A stretch of DNA of 64,000 bases from Symsagittifera roscoffensis (lineage: Eukaryota > Xenacoelomorpha > Acoela > Convolutidae), in assembly GCF_963678635.1 (NCBI RefSeq), contig NC_087067.1, positions 40,258,379-40,322,378 of the forward strand. Reading direction: 5' to 3'. Positions 13,301-21,663 of this stretch are shown piece after piece. How positions within the stretch are numbered: position 1 is the stretch's first letter; each line of letters starts with the position of its first letter. The position numbers and the translations under genes are program-made. Below the pieces are notes generated by a model. It was not told the DNA's origin and made no database searches. It saw only the letters and a program-made list of their open reading frames with translations.

Positions 13301-14418
13301 CTTATTCTTTCAGCAGCCTGAAGGCTCGGATATTTTGACTCTTATTTTTGTTTTGTACACTAAGTACACACAGCAAGTACACTTGGATGATATTCATGGT
13401 TCCATGAAGTGTTACATTGCACCTAAATGCCAAACTGTGTTTCATTATATTGATTTGAAGTTTTTGTCGAAGGCGAAATTTTTTTAACCAACTTTTGTAT
13501 ATTTTAATGGTCCTGGAATGGTATATTTTAATGGTTTTAATGCTATATTTTAACTAAAACTCAAATTTCAAAAACGTTTTTAAGCGCTCAATTTGTCGCC
13601 TCGCCACAATTTCTAGTTGATGTAGCAATAAGTCGTAGTAATATTTTAAAATTCAAATACGTTTAAGCTGTGATCAAACTTCGACTTAATACTAATTAGC
13701 TAATGGGCCATAGTTTAAAATTTATCTGAAATAGTCGAAACTGGGCGGAAAAAAACTCAAGCTAGTTCGTAGCTCCTTCCCACTAAAGGGTGGTAGGAAT
13801 AACAAAATCAGCCAGAGGAAGTCACTTGCTTCTCTGAATTTTTCCTTATATAAAAGAGAGGAAGCGTTCTGTTAGTTATTACGAACAGAATGCTTTCTCT
13901 TTTTTGGAACAACCATTGTTTTTAAATGTTTTTCGTTTCGCTAGACTTTCTAAGCAAGTTTTTTTTTCCGGATTACAAGCTGACAAGTAAGCAAATTACA
14001 AGCTTCCTTGTAAATGTTTTTAATTATTTAAGGTTGATTAAGTAAAAACACCGCCTCTTCCTAAGGCTCTTAAAGAGTTTTGAATTTTTATTCAGTATTC
14101 CAACTTAATTGATTTAAAAAGCTAGTCTGAAAAATATGTCCAGTTGCCATAAAATATTCTAACACTTGAACGATTTCTTCTTCAAATATATTTTAGGTTG
14201 AATTCCGAATGGCATCTAATGTGCGCGAAGGAGCAGAGTTTGCTGACAACAACAGTGCAAATGGATACACTGGAAAAAGTCCTTCGTCTGGCGTGCAAGT
14301 GCGTGAAGAAGACAATGCCGGAACTGATCATTCGGAAGACGTCATCGGCTTTAATTTGTACTTTTATTTGCTTATTGTCATTACTACTAAACTGATTATG
14401 GTTACCGTGATATTCTAA
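1179..14418 (+). CDS. Gene 1: uncharacterised secreted/anchored protein, six coding exons
   Basis: Function unknown. Coding exons are 1179-1311, 8058-8072, 8495-8722, 10951-11159, 11539-11682 and 14197-14418, joined by GT-AG introns (phases 1,1,1,0,0) into 316 codons plus stop. Residues 1-21 form a signal peptide with likely cleavage after CEA. Residues 22-49 are amphipathic to hydrophobic (FFGKIFNGIKNVVKSV). Residues 50-125 (exon 3) and 126-195 (exon 4) look helical and carry conserved Cys in KVCKD, LDCNELG and LTECFGQ. Residues 196-243 (exon 5) are a Gly/Asp-rich, beta-like module. Residues 244-291 are polar and acidic. The last ~25 residues are a hydrophobic tail ending at the stop, which fits a GPI signal or C-terminal anchor. 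A second copy with identical exon structure lies at 26092-55352. The exon model rests on splice consensus, phase agreement and paralogue comparison; further undetected exons are possible. Confidence 0.8.
1402..1535. mobile_element. Truncated hAT-type MITE (fragment)
   Basis: The terminus TGCTCTTTTTCTTTTCTC and interior resemble the reversed form of the MITE at 25034-25232, including the stretch with CATATTTGGTCTTCC. The second terminal repeat is missing and no target duplication is evident, so this is a decayed fragment. Confidence 0.5.
1785..1858 (+). repeat. tRNA-like sequence, possible tRNA-derived SINE head
   Basis: TGGCGCAGTGG (1791-1801) fits the RNA polymerase III A-box and AGCTCGATTCC (1834-1844) resembles a B-box at about tRNA spacing. 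The T-arm and acceptor pairing are poor, so this is more likely a tRNA pseudogene or the head of a SINE than a working tRNA gene. Confidence 0.35.
2600..2804. mobile_element. hAT-type MITE, 205 bp, intact termini
   Basis: Starts GGCTCTTTTTCC and ends in the inverted form GGAAAAAGAGCC. It is flanked by a perfect 8-bp direct repeat, GATATTTG (2592-2599 and 2805-2812). The interior contains ACGAGTGGTTTTACAAGGTT and CCAAATATGTTTG, shared with the copy at 26344. An 8-bp duplication is typical of hAT transposition. There is no coding capacity. Confidence 0.8.
2845..3051. mobile_element. hAT-type MITE, decayed copy
   Basis: Starts GGCTTTTTCC and ends with a poly-G tract followed by GGAAAAAACC, the degenerate partner terminus. 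Flanks GTGACTTT and GTGACATT resemble a decayed 8-bp duplication. The interior keeps AAGGTTAAGTATTAGGACCA and the CATGTCAGTTTTCAT block of the family. Confidence 0.6.
4030..5100. repeat. Inverted/tandem AT repeat region (ATGCTTATCATA)
   Basis: AAAATGCTTATCATA-like units recur about eight times in both orientations, at roughly 4057, 4190-4225, 4365, 4920, 4955, 4990 and 5020, often paired with TTTTCATA or TATGAAAA. Several pairs can fold into hairpins, for example 4060-4230. Simple, degenerate satellite-like DNA. Confidence 0.5.
5380..6060. repeat. Degenerate tandem repeats in intron 1
   Basis: From about 5405 to 5580 the word AATCTTGAAG recurs at least five times. From about 5685 to 6045 a longer unit of roughly 155-175 bp recurs about three times, recognised by GATCATGAACTAACTAAA and related versions followed by ATCATCAGTA. 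No coding signal. Confidence 0.4.
6251..6500 (-). pseudogene. Possible decayed retroelement integrase fragment
   Basis: The minus-strand frame contains KKLLVPEAHRSLFMALLHE, which resembles the start of the HHCC zinc-binding region before a retroelement integrase core (a VP..R..L...H pattern). The second His and Cys pair, the core and any LTRs are not recognisable. It may be a short relic of a Ty3/gypsy-type pol gene, or chance. Confidence 0.3.
7091..7548. mobile_element. Foldback element with ~190-bp inverted repeats
   Basis: The left arm (about 7091-7300) and right arm (about 7335-7548) are inverted copies. Examples are CACATCTCACAG against CTGTGAGATGTG, and GATATCCGGGGAAAATGAGA against its complement near 7340-7360. 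Only about 40 bp of loop separates them. No open frame and no clear target duplication. This is a non-autonomous foldback or MITE-like element. Confidence 0.7.
7719..7993. mobile_element. MULE-like TIR element with GC-rich hairpins
   Basis: Flanked by a perfect 10-bp direct repeat GACTCATAAC (7709-7718 and 7994-8003). Left sequence GTAATGCGACAAC matches the inverted right end GTCGCATAGTACC, and inner AACTCGCA/TGCGAGTT blocks extend the inverted repeat. A 9-11 bp duplication is typical of Mutator-like transposons. The centre holds two tight GC hairpins, GCCGCGAAGCGGC and GCGCGCGTAGCGCGC, at about 7858-7889. The element ends 64 bp before the gene 1 microexon. Confidence 0.65.
8058..8072 (+). 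CDS. Gene 1 exon 2 (15-nt microexon)
   Basis: The pyrimidine-rich acceptor CTTCTTTTCTTTTAG and consensus donor GTAAGT bracket 15 nt encoding VLAFP in frame (phase 1 in, phase 1 out). Gene 2 has a microexon of identical length and phase at 27949-27963, which makes this very unlikely to be chance. A standard ORF search would miss it. Confidence 0.8.
8352..8411. repeat. 20-bp tandem repeat, three copies
   Basis: Three consecutive units of TCAGCTAAAGACACATTTAG, the first slightly diverged, sit 83 bp before exon 3 of gene 1, inside the 422-bp intron 8073-8494. This is a short minisatellite; identical units abut without spacers, so it is not a CRISPR array. Confidence 0.85.
8495..8722 (+). CDS. 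Gene 1 exon 3
   Basis: Acceptor GGTTTAG|CC, donor ATGG|gtactg. Encodes 76 residues starting TALINGMKNLWEGLKTGD and ending MDKIDADYEM. Predominantly helical, with a hydrophobic stretch (LALAFVKVC) before KDAF. The ends of the exon are the most conserved against gene 2; the middle differs and is one codon longer. Confidence 0.85.
8723..10950 (+). other. Gene 1 intron 3 with dispersed repeats
   Basis: Phase 1 intron of 2.2 kb. A poly-C tract lies just after the donor (8768-8779). From about 9230 to 10310 it holds copies of the dispersed CTCGTATCAGGGC family, annotated separately. I see no additional exon. Confidence 0.55.
9230..10310. repeat. Dispersed repeat family (CTCGTATCAGGGC), intron copies
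   Basis: The landmarks GCTCGTATCAGGGCAAAGCC (9243) and GCTCGTATGAGGACAAAGCC (9732), each followed by a GACTGC block, and the later landmark GCGTTAATTGTCCCAAATTG (10001) recur at irregular distances. Related copies lie near 16740-17034, 40130, 42010, 55910, 58390-60480 and 63590-63690. No coding capacity seen. Confidence 0.5.
10951..11159 (+). CDS. Gene 1 exon 4
   Basis: Acceptor ATTATGTCAG|GA, donor CAT|gtaagt. Encodes 70 residues from GVGDDIDVLTSWVATYIEE to ADHLAENNH, mostly helical with two conserved Cys (DCNELG, TECFGQ). 52 of 70 residues match gene 2 exon 4. The exon starts in phase 1 and ends in phase 0 in both genes. Confidence 0.88.
11539..11682 (+). CDS. Gene 1 exon 5 (near-identical module)
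   Basis: Acceptor TTCTCCAG|CC, donor GAT|gtactg, 144 nt, phase 0 at both ends. Encodes 48 residues including LTVHVENVGSGGDNDLQKGT and YKVTLEDEDGDTASGEAV. The alternation of hydrophobic and polar residues suggests a small beta-rich unit. Only 4 of 144 nt differ from gene 2 exon 5. Symmetric phase 0 means the exon could be skipped or shuffled without a frameshift. Confidence 0.87.
12068..13377. mobile_element. 1.3-kb element with ~350-bp terminal inverted repeats
   Basis: The left arm (about 12068-12435) and right arm (about 13010-13377) are diverged inverted copies. TTTGAGCCTTCAAGCAGCTG pairs with CAGCAGCCTGAAGGCTCGGA, TAGGACTTGTTCC with GGAATAGGTCCTG, and AAGTAACTGGACTGTAAAG with CTGTAAACAGTCCAGTCAAG. 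The 570-bp centre holds the minisatellite at 12565-12775. No transposase frame. I found no clear target duplication. Confidence 0.65.
12565..12775. repeat. Minisatellite (GAGCACGGTCGAAACAT)
   Basis: About seven degenerate units of roughly 23-30 bp with the core TTGAGCATGGTCGAAACATA follow each other inside the loop of the inverted-repeat element. The units are more GC-rich than their surroundings and create chance open frames on both strands that are not genes. Confidence 0.7.
14197..14418 (+). CDS. Gene 1 exon 6 (acidic linker and C-terminal hydrophobic tail)
   Basis: Acceptor CAAATATATTTTAG|GT, phase 0, stop TAA at 14416-14418. Encodes 73 residues: VEFRMASNVREGAEF, a polar stretch with REEDNAG, then VIGFNLYFYLLIVITTKLIM to the stop. 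The tail has no cytoplasmic residues after it and small residues (N, A, G) sit upstream, as in GPI-anchor signals. The conserved Lys within the tail is unusual for either model. Confidence 0.85.
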   Translation, partial: VEFRMASNVREGAEFADNNSANGYTGKSPSSGVQVREEDNAGTDHSEDVIGFNLYFYLLIVITTKLIMVTVIF

Positions 14419-14564
14419 ATTAACAATACTGGTGTAAAAAAGTGACTTTTATACCGAATTAATGTTTATTTACTATTTTACAAAACCAAATTATTTATTA
14501 TATTGCAAAACATGAAATTGCTAGTTTTTTCTTTCATAATTTGAATCATGTAATGTGCTCAAAG

Positions 14565-14570
14565 AATAAA
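14565..14570 (+). terminator. Polyadenylation signal of gene 1
   Basis: AATAAA 147 bp after the stop codon, followed within about 20 bp by a GT-rich stretch (GTTGTGCTCGTGTTTTTT), the usual layout of a metazoan poly(A) site. Confidence 0.7.
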
Positions 14571-15971
14571 TTAAAAGTTGTGCTCGTGTTTTTTACTCTG
14601 AAGAACGAAATCCGTTAAAGGAGTGAAGATCTTCTGGAGTTGGCGAAACCGTTTAGGAGGAGGATGTTAACTTGGTTCTGAGCTCGAATTTTCAGCCAAT
14701 CAGCATTTTACACGCAGCGTTTATCAAACTTAATATAAATTCAACGCTGGGGTGGAGGATCTTAACTTGGTCTTTTTTTTGGGGGGGGGATGCTAACTTG
14801 ATCCGGAAATTATCAGAAACACGGCGTATAGCAATGTGATGAGACACCAAATGTCTAAGCCTCGTAGATGAAACCATCGTCGGGAATTTGATGACGAACT
14901 GAGAGAGTGTTTAGTCTACCTGTGGGAAGCCACAAGCCTCATTGCCACTCAGAGCTTAAATACTGCGTCGAGGAAAGGATTGCCAAAGAAACCACGAGTA
15001 TGCTTGTAGACACTTGCCATTGATGGACACTTGCATATAACGGAAACTTCATTGACAATTTTGGTTGCAATGTTCTCAAAAACAAATAATTCAGCAGAGC
15101 TATGGCAGGACAGCGCGCTAACTTTATCGCATCGACACAAATTGGCCAAACTGCGACAATATGGGCTGAAATAGTATCACATTTTGAACTTAAGTCTTAT
15201 ACTATTATAAGCAGCGGTATGAGGAAAGAATGGCTTGCTTTTTTCAAGATATTAAAAGTAAATTAATTGCTGAATATGGATCAAATCTTGACAAATACCT
15301 CATTTTTGTCATTGCGACAAGGCATAACAATTCTTGCGCAAAGTTGAGTTATAAATTGTCGCAAACGAAACGCTTTTATTTGTATCAATTTTTCTTAAAA
15401 CCAATGGAAAAAGCTTTTTTTTTGCTAGAAAAGCAGCTGGAAAACTTCGTATGATTATCAAACTGTTCACAAGAAAACGATCGTTTGCAAAACGAATATT
15501 TCGCAATTTTTCGTTTTCGGAAGATGAGGCAATATGTCGAAGAGATTAGCAAAATTAACACAACTTTTGAATCTAAAATTGCATCATGGCAGAAAAACAT
15601 TCTCAAATTAATTTCCTGTTTTTTGAATGAAATAGGTCTAGAATGACTTGGATTCGAACAAAAACGTTTGAGTTGTTTTTGTGCTCTGTTACAATTTTAT
15701 AGTTGAAATTCGTCTCTGTAATATTTGAATTTCTTGTGTTGAATTTGAAATTCCTTTTTTCGTTTCAACGGTTTGTTAACTTTGTATTCACTTTAATGAT
15801 TTTTAAGTTCTTTATGTTTTATTTTTCCCACTTTTGTAACAAAAATGACGAAATATGCTTGCTCGGGGTGTTTTTTTTCAGACAAATTTAGACTTTTTAA
15901 CTAGCCATTTTTGTTGGAATTCCGCTATATATCATTCAAAAGGTATTAACGTCCCGCCCTCACTCAGTTAA

Positions 15972-16670
15972 AAATAATAATCGATTATATTGCAATTATA
16001 ATTGTACTTTTATCAAAATTATAATTAATTATAAGCGCACAAACTTAGACGTTTAAACGATTTATAACCCATTATAATGATAACTTTTTTCGTGACATTA
16101 TAATTGTAATTTTTCCGAAAATCTATTATACTGGATTATAATTGTACTAAATATCTATAATCCTTTTTTCTGTCAAAAGTTTCTAAAAGTGAGATGTCAC
16201 TCTTTGGTTCATCTGAACACAAATTTTACTACGAAACAAAAGTTTCATAGAGATCACTTCATATTAATTGAAAGAATCCCGTGGTAGGTGAAAAATAACT
16301 CTTTTATATAATCATGAAACTAAAGCAGTGTGCTGATATTTTGGTGATCAAAAAAACTTAAAATGTGCATCATGAAACAATTATAAACAGAAGAAATGGG
16401 AAAAAAAACAATATAAATTTGAATTGATTTGAAAAATGTTTTTCACATTAACCATCGTCTACAAAAGGCATAAAACATAAGCAATTCAGGTGGAAGTTCG
16501 GAGACAAATTGGGCAAACAAAAGGGATTCTAATAGATTTTTTCTGCAAAACTAATGAATGAGAATTTCGGATAAAAGTAATCGATTATAATCGATCATAA
16601 TGTATTATAACTGATTTTATTGGATTTCAAAAAGAGAGTTTATAATCGATTATTAATTAATAAAAACTAT
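15972..16670. repeat. Dispersed AT repeat (TAATCGATTATAAT)
   Basis: Clusters of TAATCGATTATAAT and TATAATTGTA-like words at 15972-16166 and 16575-16660. The words are near-palindromic. Similar clusters occur at 27412-27440, 45190-45400 and 45965-46165. Confidence 0.55.
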
Positions 16671-17034
16671 TTATTTTGATTCAAACCAATGCTTGAAACT
16701 AAAGTTTTGAGGGTTTAAAGATTGTTGTTTTGGCGAAACTGGAGCAATTGTCGCGCGATATGTTTCGCGCTATTAACGCGTAATTGGAGATTTAATCCGT
16801 CCTAGAAATTGGTCCAAATTAGTTTAAGGAAGCTTATTTTGTCATAAATGATTTGCTACTAGGAGCGAAATTTATCACTTAATACTTTTATGGCGTTTGG
16901 GGGGTGATTTTCACAAAAAGTCTCAAATTAAAAATAAATCATTTTATGTTCAGTACATCAATCAAATTTTATATTGTTATTACTGCTCCATAGACGTTGT
17001 TGAAAGGCAGTGGGGACATTCAGGGCTTCGCCCT

Positions 17035-17319
17035 TGTGAAGTAACAAAAAACAATTGTAAAACAAGAATCAATTCTCCTTGCGTATGTTTAGAATAATGC
17101 AAATAATATAGATAGTTTAGTATTTAGATAATGTCATGACAATGAATTAAATACAACTCAAATCTTTCATAAGTTGCAGCAGAATGAATGAGAACACATG
17201 TGTTAAAGCTAGAACGGATTGGCAGGTCGGTCACGACCTTGATAGACAAAGGCGAGTTTAGCACGGATAGCTAGCACAATAATAATAACATAATGATCTC
17301 TAAACTACGCCGTATCACA
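17035..17319 (-). repeat. 3' LTR of the young element
   Basis: 285 bp, begins TG and ends CA, matching 23883-24167 except for about 4 substitutions. It is the 3' LTR because the coding strand is minus. LTRs of this class carry promoter and poly(A) signals; I did not identify them individually. Confidence 0.92.
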
Positions 17320-17331
17320 TTTCCCCCTCTC
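17320..17331 (-). other. Polypurine tract of the young element
   Basis: On the minus strand GAGAGGGGGAAA directly abuts the 3' LTR. A purine-rich tract at this place primes plus-strand DNA synthesis in LTR retroelements. Confidence 0.75.
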
Positions 17332-17518
17332 GGGAAAAATTCGAACAACGTTTGAATTTCTTAACTGTAACAAAGAAAATCTAAATATGCTTCTTACATA
17401 CGATAACAATGCTTAATATAACAGGTAAACCCTGGGAGTTTTATGAGTTTGACTGATGTGACATTGTGGATAGGCTAGAGAAAGTTTTAAAGTTTATCTA
17501 GGCTGAAGGCATGACACT

Positions 17519-19573
17519 TTATTTGTCGGCCCGACGCAAAGGATGGTCGGAGTGGTTCTTTGTTGGGAAGCGAGTGAATCTCCTATATGATATCTCTGAA
17601 TTATCGGGAAGAACTGCCCTAGACTGCCCTGCTTGATTCGATCGATCTGAAGTAGTCACCACAAAACCGACCTTCTTGTCCGGCGAAGCAGGTGTTGACG
17701 GAGATGTAGATACTGACTGAGATTCAATGACATTCACAGAATGTCTGATGGGACTACCATAAAACATAGTCTGCTTTTTCAGTCTTGAGGAGGCCCGCGA
17801 CGAATTTGATGAGGATGATACACTACCAACCGGTTCGGTCAGTATGACGGGACCATCTTGGGAGTGAAGACCCGAAGCTGCCGGTTTTGTTTGAATTCCT
17901 TCTTGGGATTTCGGAATTGACGATTCATCGTCTGAGGAGATAGGGATAAGATCTAAACATACTGGGATCTTTGCTGGAGTTTGCGACTTTGGTTTGATGC
18001 TGATAGGAACCTCCGTTCCTTGATTGCCAGACGTGGAAGAGGAAACCGTTAAATCTACCACTGGGGTAGAGTGTTGTGGGAGAGGAATGTTTCGCACACC
18101 CGGAGCCTCCGAGATTGCATCTTCTCTTGGCCTAGTCGACCCTGGTCGCACCATTTGGCCACGCGGTGGGGTATGTGAAATTGTCATAGATGGGAATTTC
18201 AAATTAGTAGGCACGTGTACTGTTTTCGCTGTAATACGCTGGCGGGAACTTGACTGTTTGAGCGGCCTATTATCTTCAGATGATGATGGTGACGATGACA
18301 CAATCGGGCGTTTCTGCCCCTTCTTGACAGGAGTTAGTTGTTTTCCTGAAAAACTTAGATTAGTTGACTTAAGACGTACTGCCAAATGATTTCTTCTAAT
18401 CACTTTTCCTTTATCGGAAATATTTGTAGACCCAGTAACCCGCACGATTGTGCCCTTAAAAGGTTTGAAAAGTTCTCTGCCGGACTTCCTATTTAGAAAT
18501 TTCCTAAATATTTCGACTTTATTTGGTTCATTCAATACTAAGTAATCCAAATTACGTTTTGGCACCGACGGGCGAATCTGATCCGTTTGCATTTGGTTCC
18601 TGAATCTGAGGGTACCAGCCGACAAATTTGATCGAAGAGTGGCTGCGAGGACTTGATTTCTTTCCGTCAAGGTCTTCAGTGCTTTGACTCCCTCCTGATG
18701 TGATAATGACCTTTTCAATGTTAGCCACTGATTGGCTGAATGTGCCAAGCTCTCCAGTGCGCGGTAGTGAGGTGTATCTGCGACTGAATCCGTAGTTCCA
18801 CCAAAATGTGGAGACACCGTCGGGCTTGACTGCCCCTTCCTTACAACTTTGATTCTTGGTCGGCTATCGCACTGCTCCCGACGCTGTTCAGGTGTTAATA
18901 AGTCCCGTTCCAATTGTTGGTTATCTAAATGAACTCCCGAAGATAAGCGCTCAGCCGCAATAGATAGCTCCGTATTCGGGGGACGGCCAAAATGAAGTTC
19001 AAACGGTGAAGCCCCAGTAACAGAATTTTTTGTAACCCGGATGTCTTCAATAAAATTTCTAAGAGTATCTTGAACATTTGAAAAATCCGAACTCAACCGT
19101 GAGGCGCCAAAACGACGTTTAATCGTTTGGATCGACCTTTCTACTAAACCGCAACCACGATGGTCCCCCACAGGACAGAAATATTGAGCATTATTTTTAT
19201 CTAGAGAAAATGGTTGCACTAATTTGTTCTTAAAACCAGAATACTGGTCTGTTTTGATAGATTTGGGGATACTATGTTGTTGGATATACGACTTAAGAAA
19301 TTTAATAATCTTCCGTCCTCCCGTGGAACGCGTGATCATAGCCGACGGATATTTTGAGTAACGGTCGATCGCGACCAAGATATAAATACCGTTACCAAAC
19401 GAATCAAGTAGAGGGCTTGCATAATCGAGCTGCAGCTCTTCGTTAGGACCAGATAAAAGGGGTAAAGGCTTGGAAGAGTTAAATGAAGCGTTCGCTTTCA
19501 AATTCTTACCAAACTTTGTGCACTGGGGACAATCTTTGCAAAGTTGGACGATATCGCGATGCATTCGGGCCAC
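17519..19573 (-). pseudogene. Integrase and C-terminal tail of the young element
   Basis: The frame begins at the end of the integrase HHCC zinc finger (CKDCPQC). It contains the DDE core: Asp in LQLDYASP, Asp in SIKTDQYSGF, Glu in CGLVERSIQTIKRR. About 430 residues of Ser/Pro/Thr- and Lys/Arg-rich, probably disordered sequence follow. It overlaps the preceding frame (19498-21660) in another register; the switch is a one-base frameshift near 19567-19569, in a short G run on the plus strand (C run on the coding strand). Codon use is like the rest of the element. Confidence 0.85.
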
Positions 19574-21663
19574 CAGATGTATTGCGCCGCATCAACCATG
19601 GCTAACTGACCCGCATGCGACCGATGGAGTCGAGACAATAATGGTTTTCGTAAACACATGGGTATAGCGATCCTATTATCCACAACAACACAGCCATCAA
19701 CCACCGCTGCACAATGCCAAAAGGATTTGATATAGGAATCGATTCGGCAAAATCCTTCGTAGTCCCGATTAACTATTGCTCGTTCCATGAGGCATAGACT
19801 GGCATCTTCGTCCGTGAGTTCCGATAGTACATCGGAATCCAGAATGCCCACCAACCCGGTTATCGATTTCTGGTCCTTAGCGACCACTGGTGCCTTTAGG
19901 ATTTCTAGACTATGTGCTGACTGAATTTGATGTTTTGTTATTGTAGTTTTCCTGGCCCTTTTGGTTCTGAAATTTGCTAAAATACGGGTATATTGGCTCC
20001 TCAACTCCACTCCTCCTTGAACAGTTGACGACCTTCTGGGACGTACAGCCCCCGCGCGAAACCGCGGCCGAGCTCTATCGGAAGAGAACCAATGTTGATG
20101 GACTGGTAGATACTGATTTAACAACTGCTCTAAGCTGTCATTCGTGTTGTTGGTACTAGTGTTAGGATTCATCGCGGTCTGAAAAAGAAAACCACCCAAT
20201 AATCCAGTTGCAATCCAACAAATCCGATACGGTGAAACCAAGGCGAAAAAATCTATCAGCGGCGACAACAGATCACAATTACTAACGGCCAAAGTAATAA
20301 TCCACAAGGAAATTAGAACTGGCAGATAATATGTAAACCATGCTGAGAAAGTGACAAAAGCCGGCATGATTTCTCTCAACGCTGATTGGCTAGAATTTGA
20401 GCCAACAATTTGGACGCCCTCTAGCGGAGAAAGAATTGACTTATTTAATTGATGAGATAATTCAATTTGTTTACTGTCTAAAATTTTGTCGCCCTCTATC
20501 GATTTGATTCTTTGCGATGTAGATGGAGTGATTTGGGTTAAGGCGCCCTCTACCGATAGGTTTCCACACTTGTTAGATGCGACAATTGAATTGTCTAAAT
20601 CGGTACGATTGACCCGAGACTGACTGATATCCAATGACTCAATGAGGTTAATTTTATCGGATACGACAGAATTTTGGCTGATTTTCGTGAAATCAGGTAA
20701 TTCTTTTGTTGAAGAATGATATTTGGCCCACTCGTCCAAGAAATCGCACGCATCAAAAAATCGACTAATACATTTGACCACATATTGTTCGTCAAAATTA
20801 CTTGGTCGCGGTGCTTCAAATGTTGGGTAACGGGATAAATAATCCACTATTCCTAATTTACCACCAGAGATATGAAAGATATCAAAATCGAAAGGTAATA
20901 ACCTATCAGCCCATCTGGTTAAGCGCGATTGATGAGTTTTATTACCTCGGTTAGTCTTTAGCGCGGATATAATTGCTTTATGGTCAGTTAAAATCACAAA
21001 ATGATTTCCCAGCAAATAAGTTCGAAAATGCTCACACGACCATACAATTGCTAGCAGTTCTAATTCATTAGTACTGTATTTCTTCTCCTGATCATTTAGA
21101 AAGCGTGACGCAAAAGCAATTGGGACCCAAACATCCTTTTCGATCTCCTGTTCTAATGCAGCACCCAGACCACTATGACTAGCATCACATTTCACCCGCG
21201 AGTTCCGACTTTGGTCATAATGATACATTTTTGTGATATTCGCTATCAATTGTAAGATGTTACTAAATGCGGTTTGTTGGCATTCCCCCCACACGAATTT
21301 GCTTTTATTACATGCTTTCAAGGACGGGCGTAATTGGTCTGAATGGACTTGAAGATTCGGCAAAAATCGTTGTAGGTGGTTGAGTATGCCCATGAACGAA
21401 CGGAGTTGCTTAAGCGTCCTTGGTGGTTCCAGAGCTAGAACTGCCTCTATCTTAGAACGTTTCGGTCTGTATCCTTCTGAATCGATATCATAGCCTAGCC
21501 AAGATAAATGATTCAGAGAAAAGTCGCATTTCGAAAGTTTCAGAGCGAAACCTTCTTCATCCAGACGGTTTATCACCTTATCTACAAGAATGTTGTGATC
21601 CACGACTGAACCCTTCGAGACTATCAGAATATCGTCCAGGAACCAAAATACTCCTGACAAACC
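19498..21663 (-). pseudogene. RT (C-terminal half), RNase H, spacer and integrase zinc finger
   Basis: Directly follows the in-frame TAA at 21664-21666 in the same register, opening with the RT catalytic motif FLDDILIVSKG. RNase H follows, with catalytic acidic residues in KCDASHSGLG, TNELELLAIVW and LTDHKAI. Then comes an unusual ~350-residue spacer with hydrophobic, membrane-like segments (about 20170-20390), and the start of the HHCC finger (LHRSHAGQLAMVDAAQYIWW). The frame then runs into the frameshift. There is no start codon of its own, so it would only be made by readthrough. Confidence 0.85.
20165..20390 (-). other. Membrane-like segments between RNase H and integrase
   Basis: The translated spacer contains FSAWFTYYLPVLISLWIITL and, after a short gap, a second hydrophobic run including ICWIATGLLGGFLF. 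Each is long enough to span a membrane. The Ty3/gypsy pol polyproteins I know have no hydrophobic insertion at this place. Confidence 0.6.

Larger units (their letters stand above)
11683..14196 (+). other. Gene 1 intron 5
   Basis: Phase 0 intron of 2.5 kb. It is dominated by the inverted-repeat element 12068-13377. The remainder is AT-rich sequence without coding signal. Confidence 0.6.
14419..17034. other. Intergenic region after gene 1
   Basis: Contains the gene 1 3' UTR, then AT-rich DNA. A coding-like minus-strand frame at 14949-15149 has no recognised motif. The block 15972-16670 is the AT repeat described separately. The last part, about 16740-17034, is the dispersed repeat into which the LTR element inserted. 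Confidence 0.5.

Noticed and set aside
14949..15149. Cys-containing minus-strand frame (KHTRGFFGNPFLDAVFKL) that looked transposase-like
   Set aside because: I could not find a catalytic motif or continuation in either direction, and frames on both strands are equally plausible.
18024..18389. 121-residue plus-strand open frame inside the young LTR element
   Set aside because: It is antisense to the Ser/Pro-rich tail of the integrase frame; its composition follows from the opposite strand and it matches nothing.
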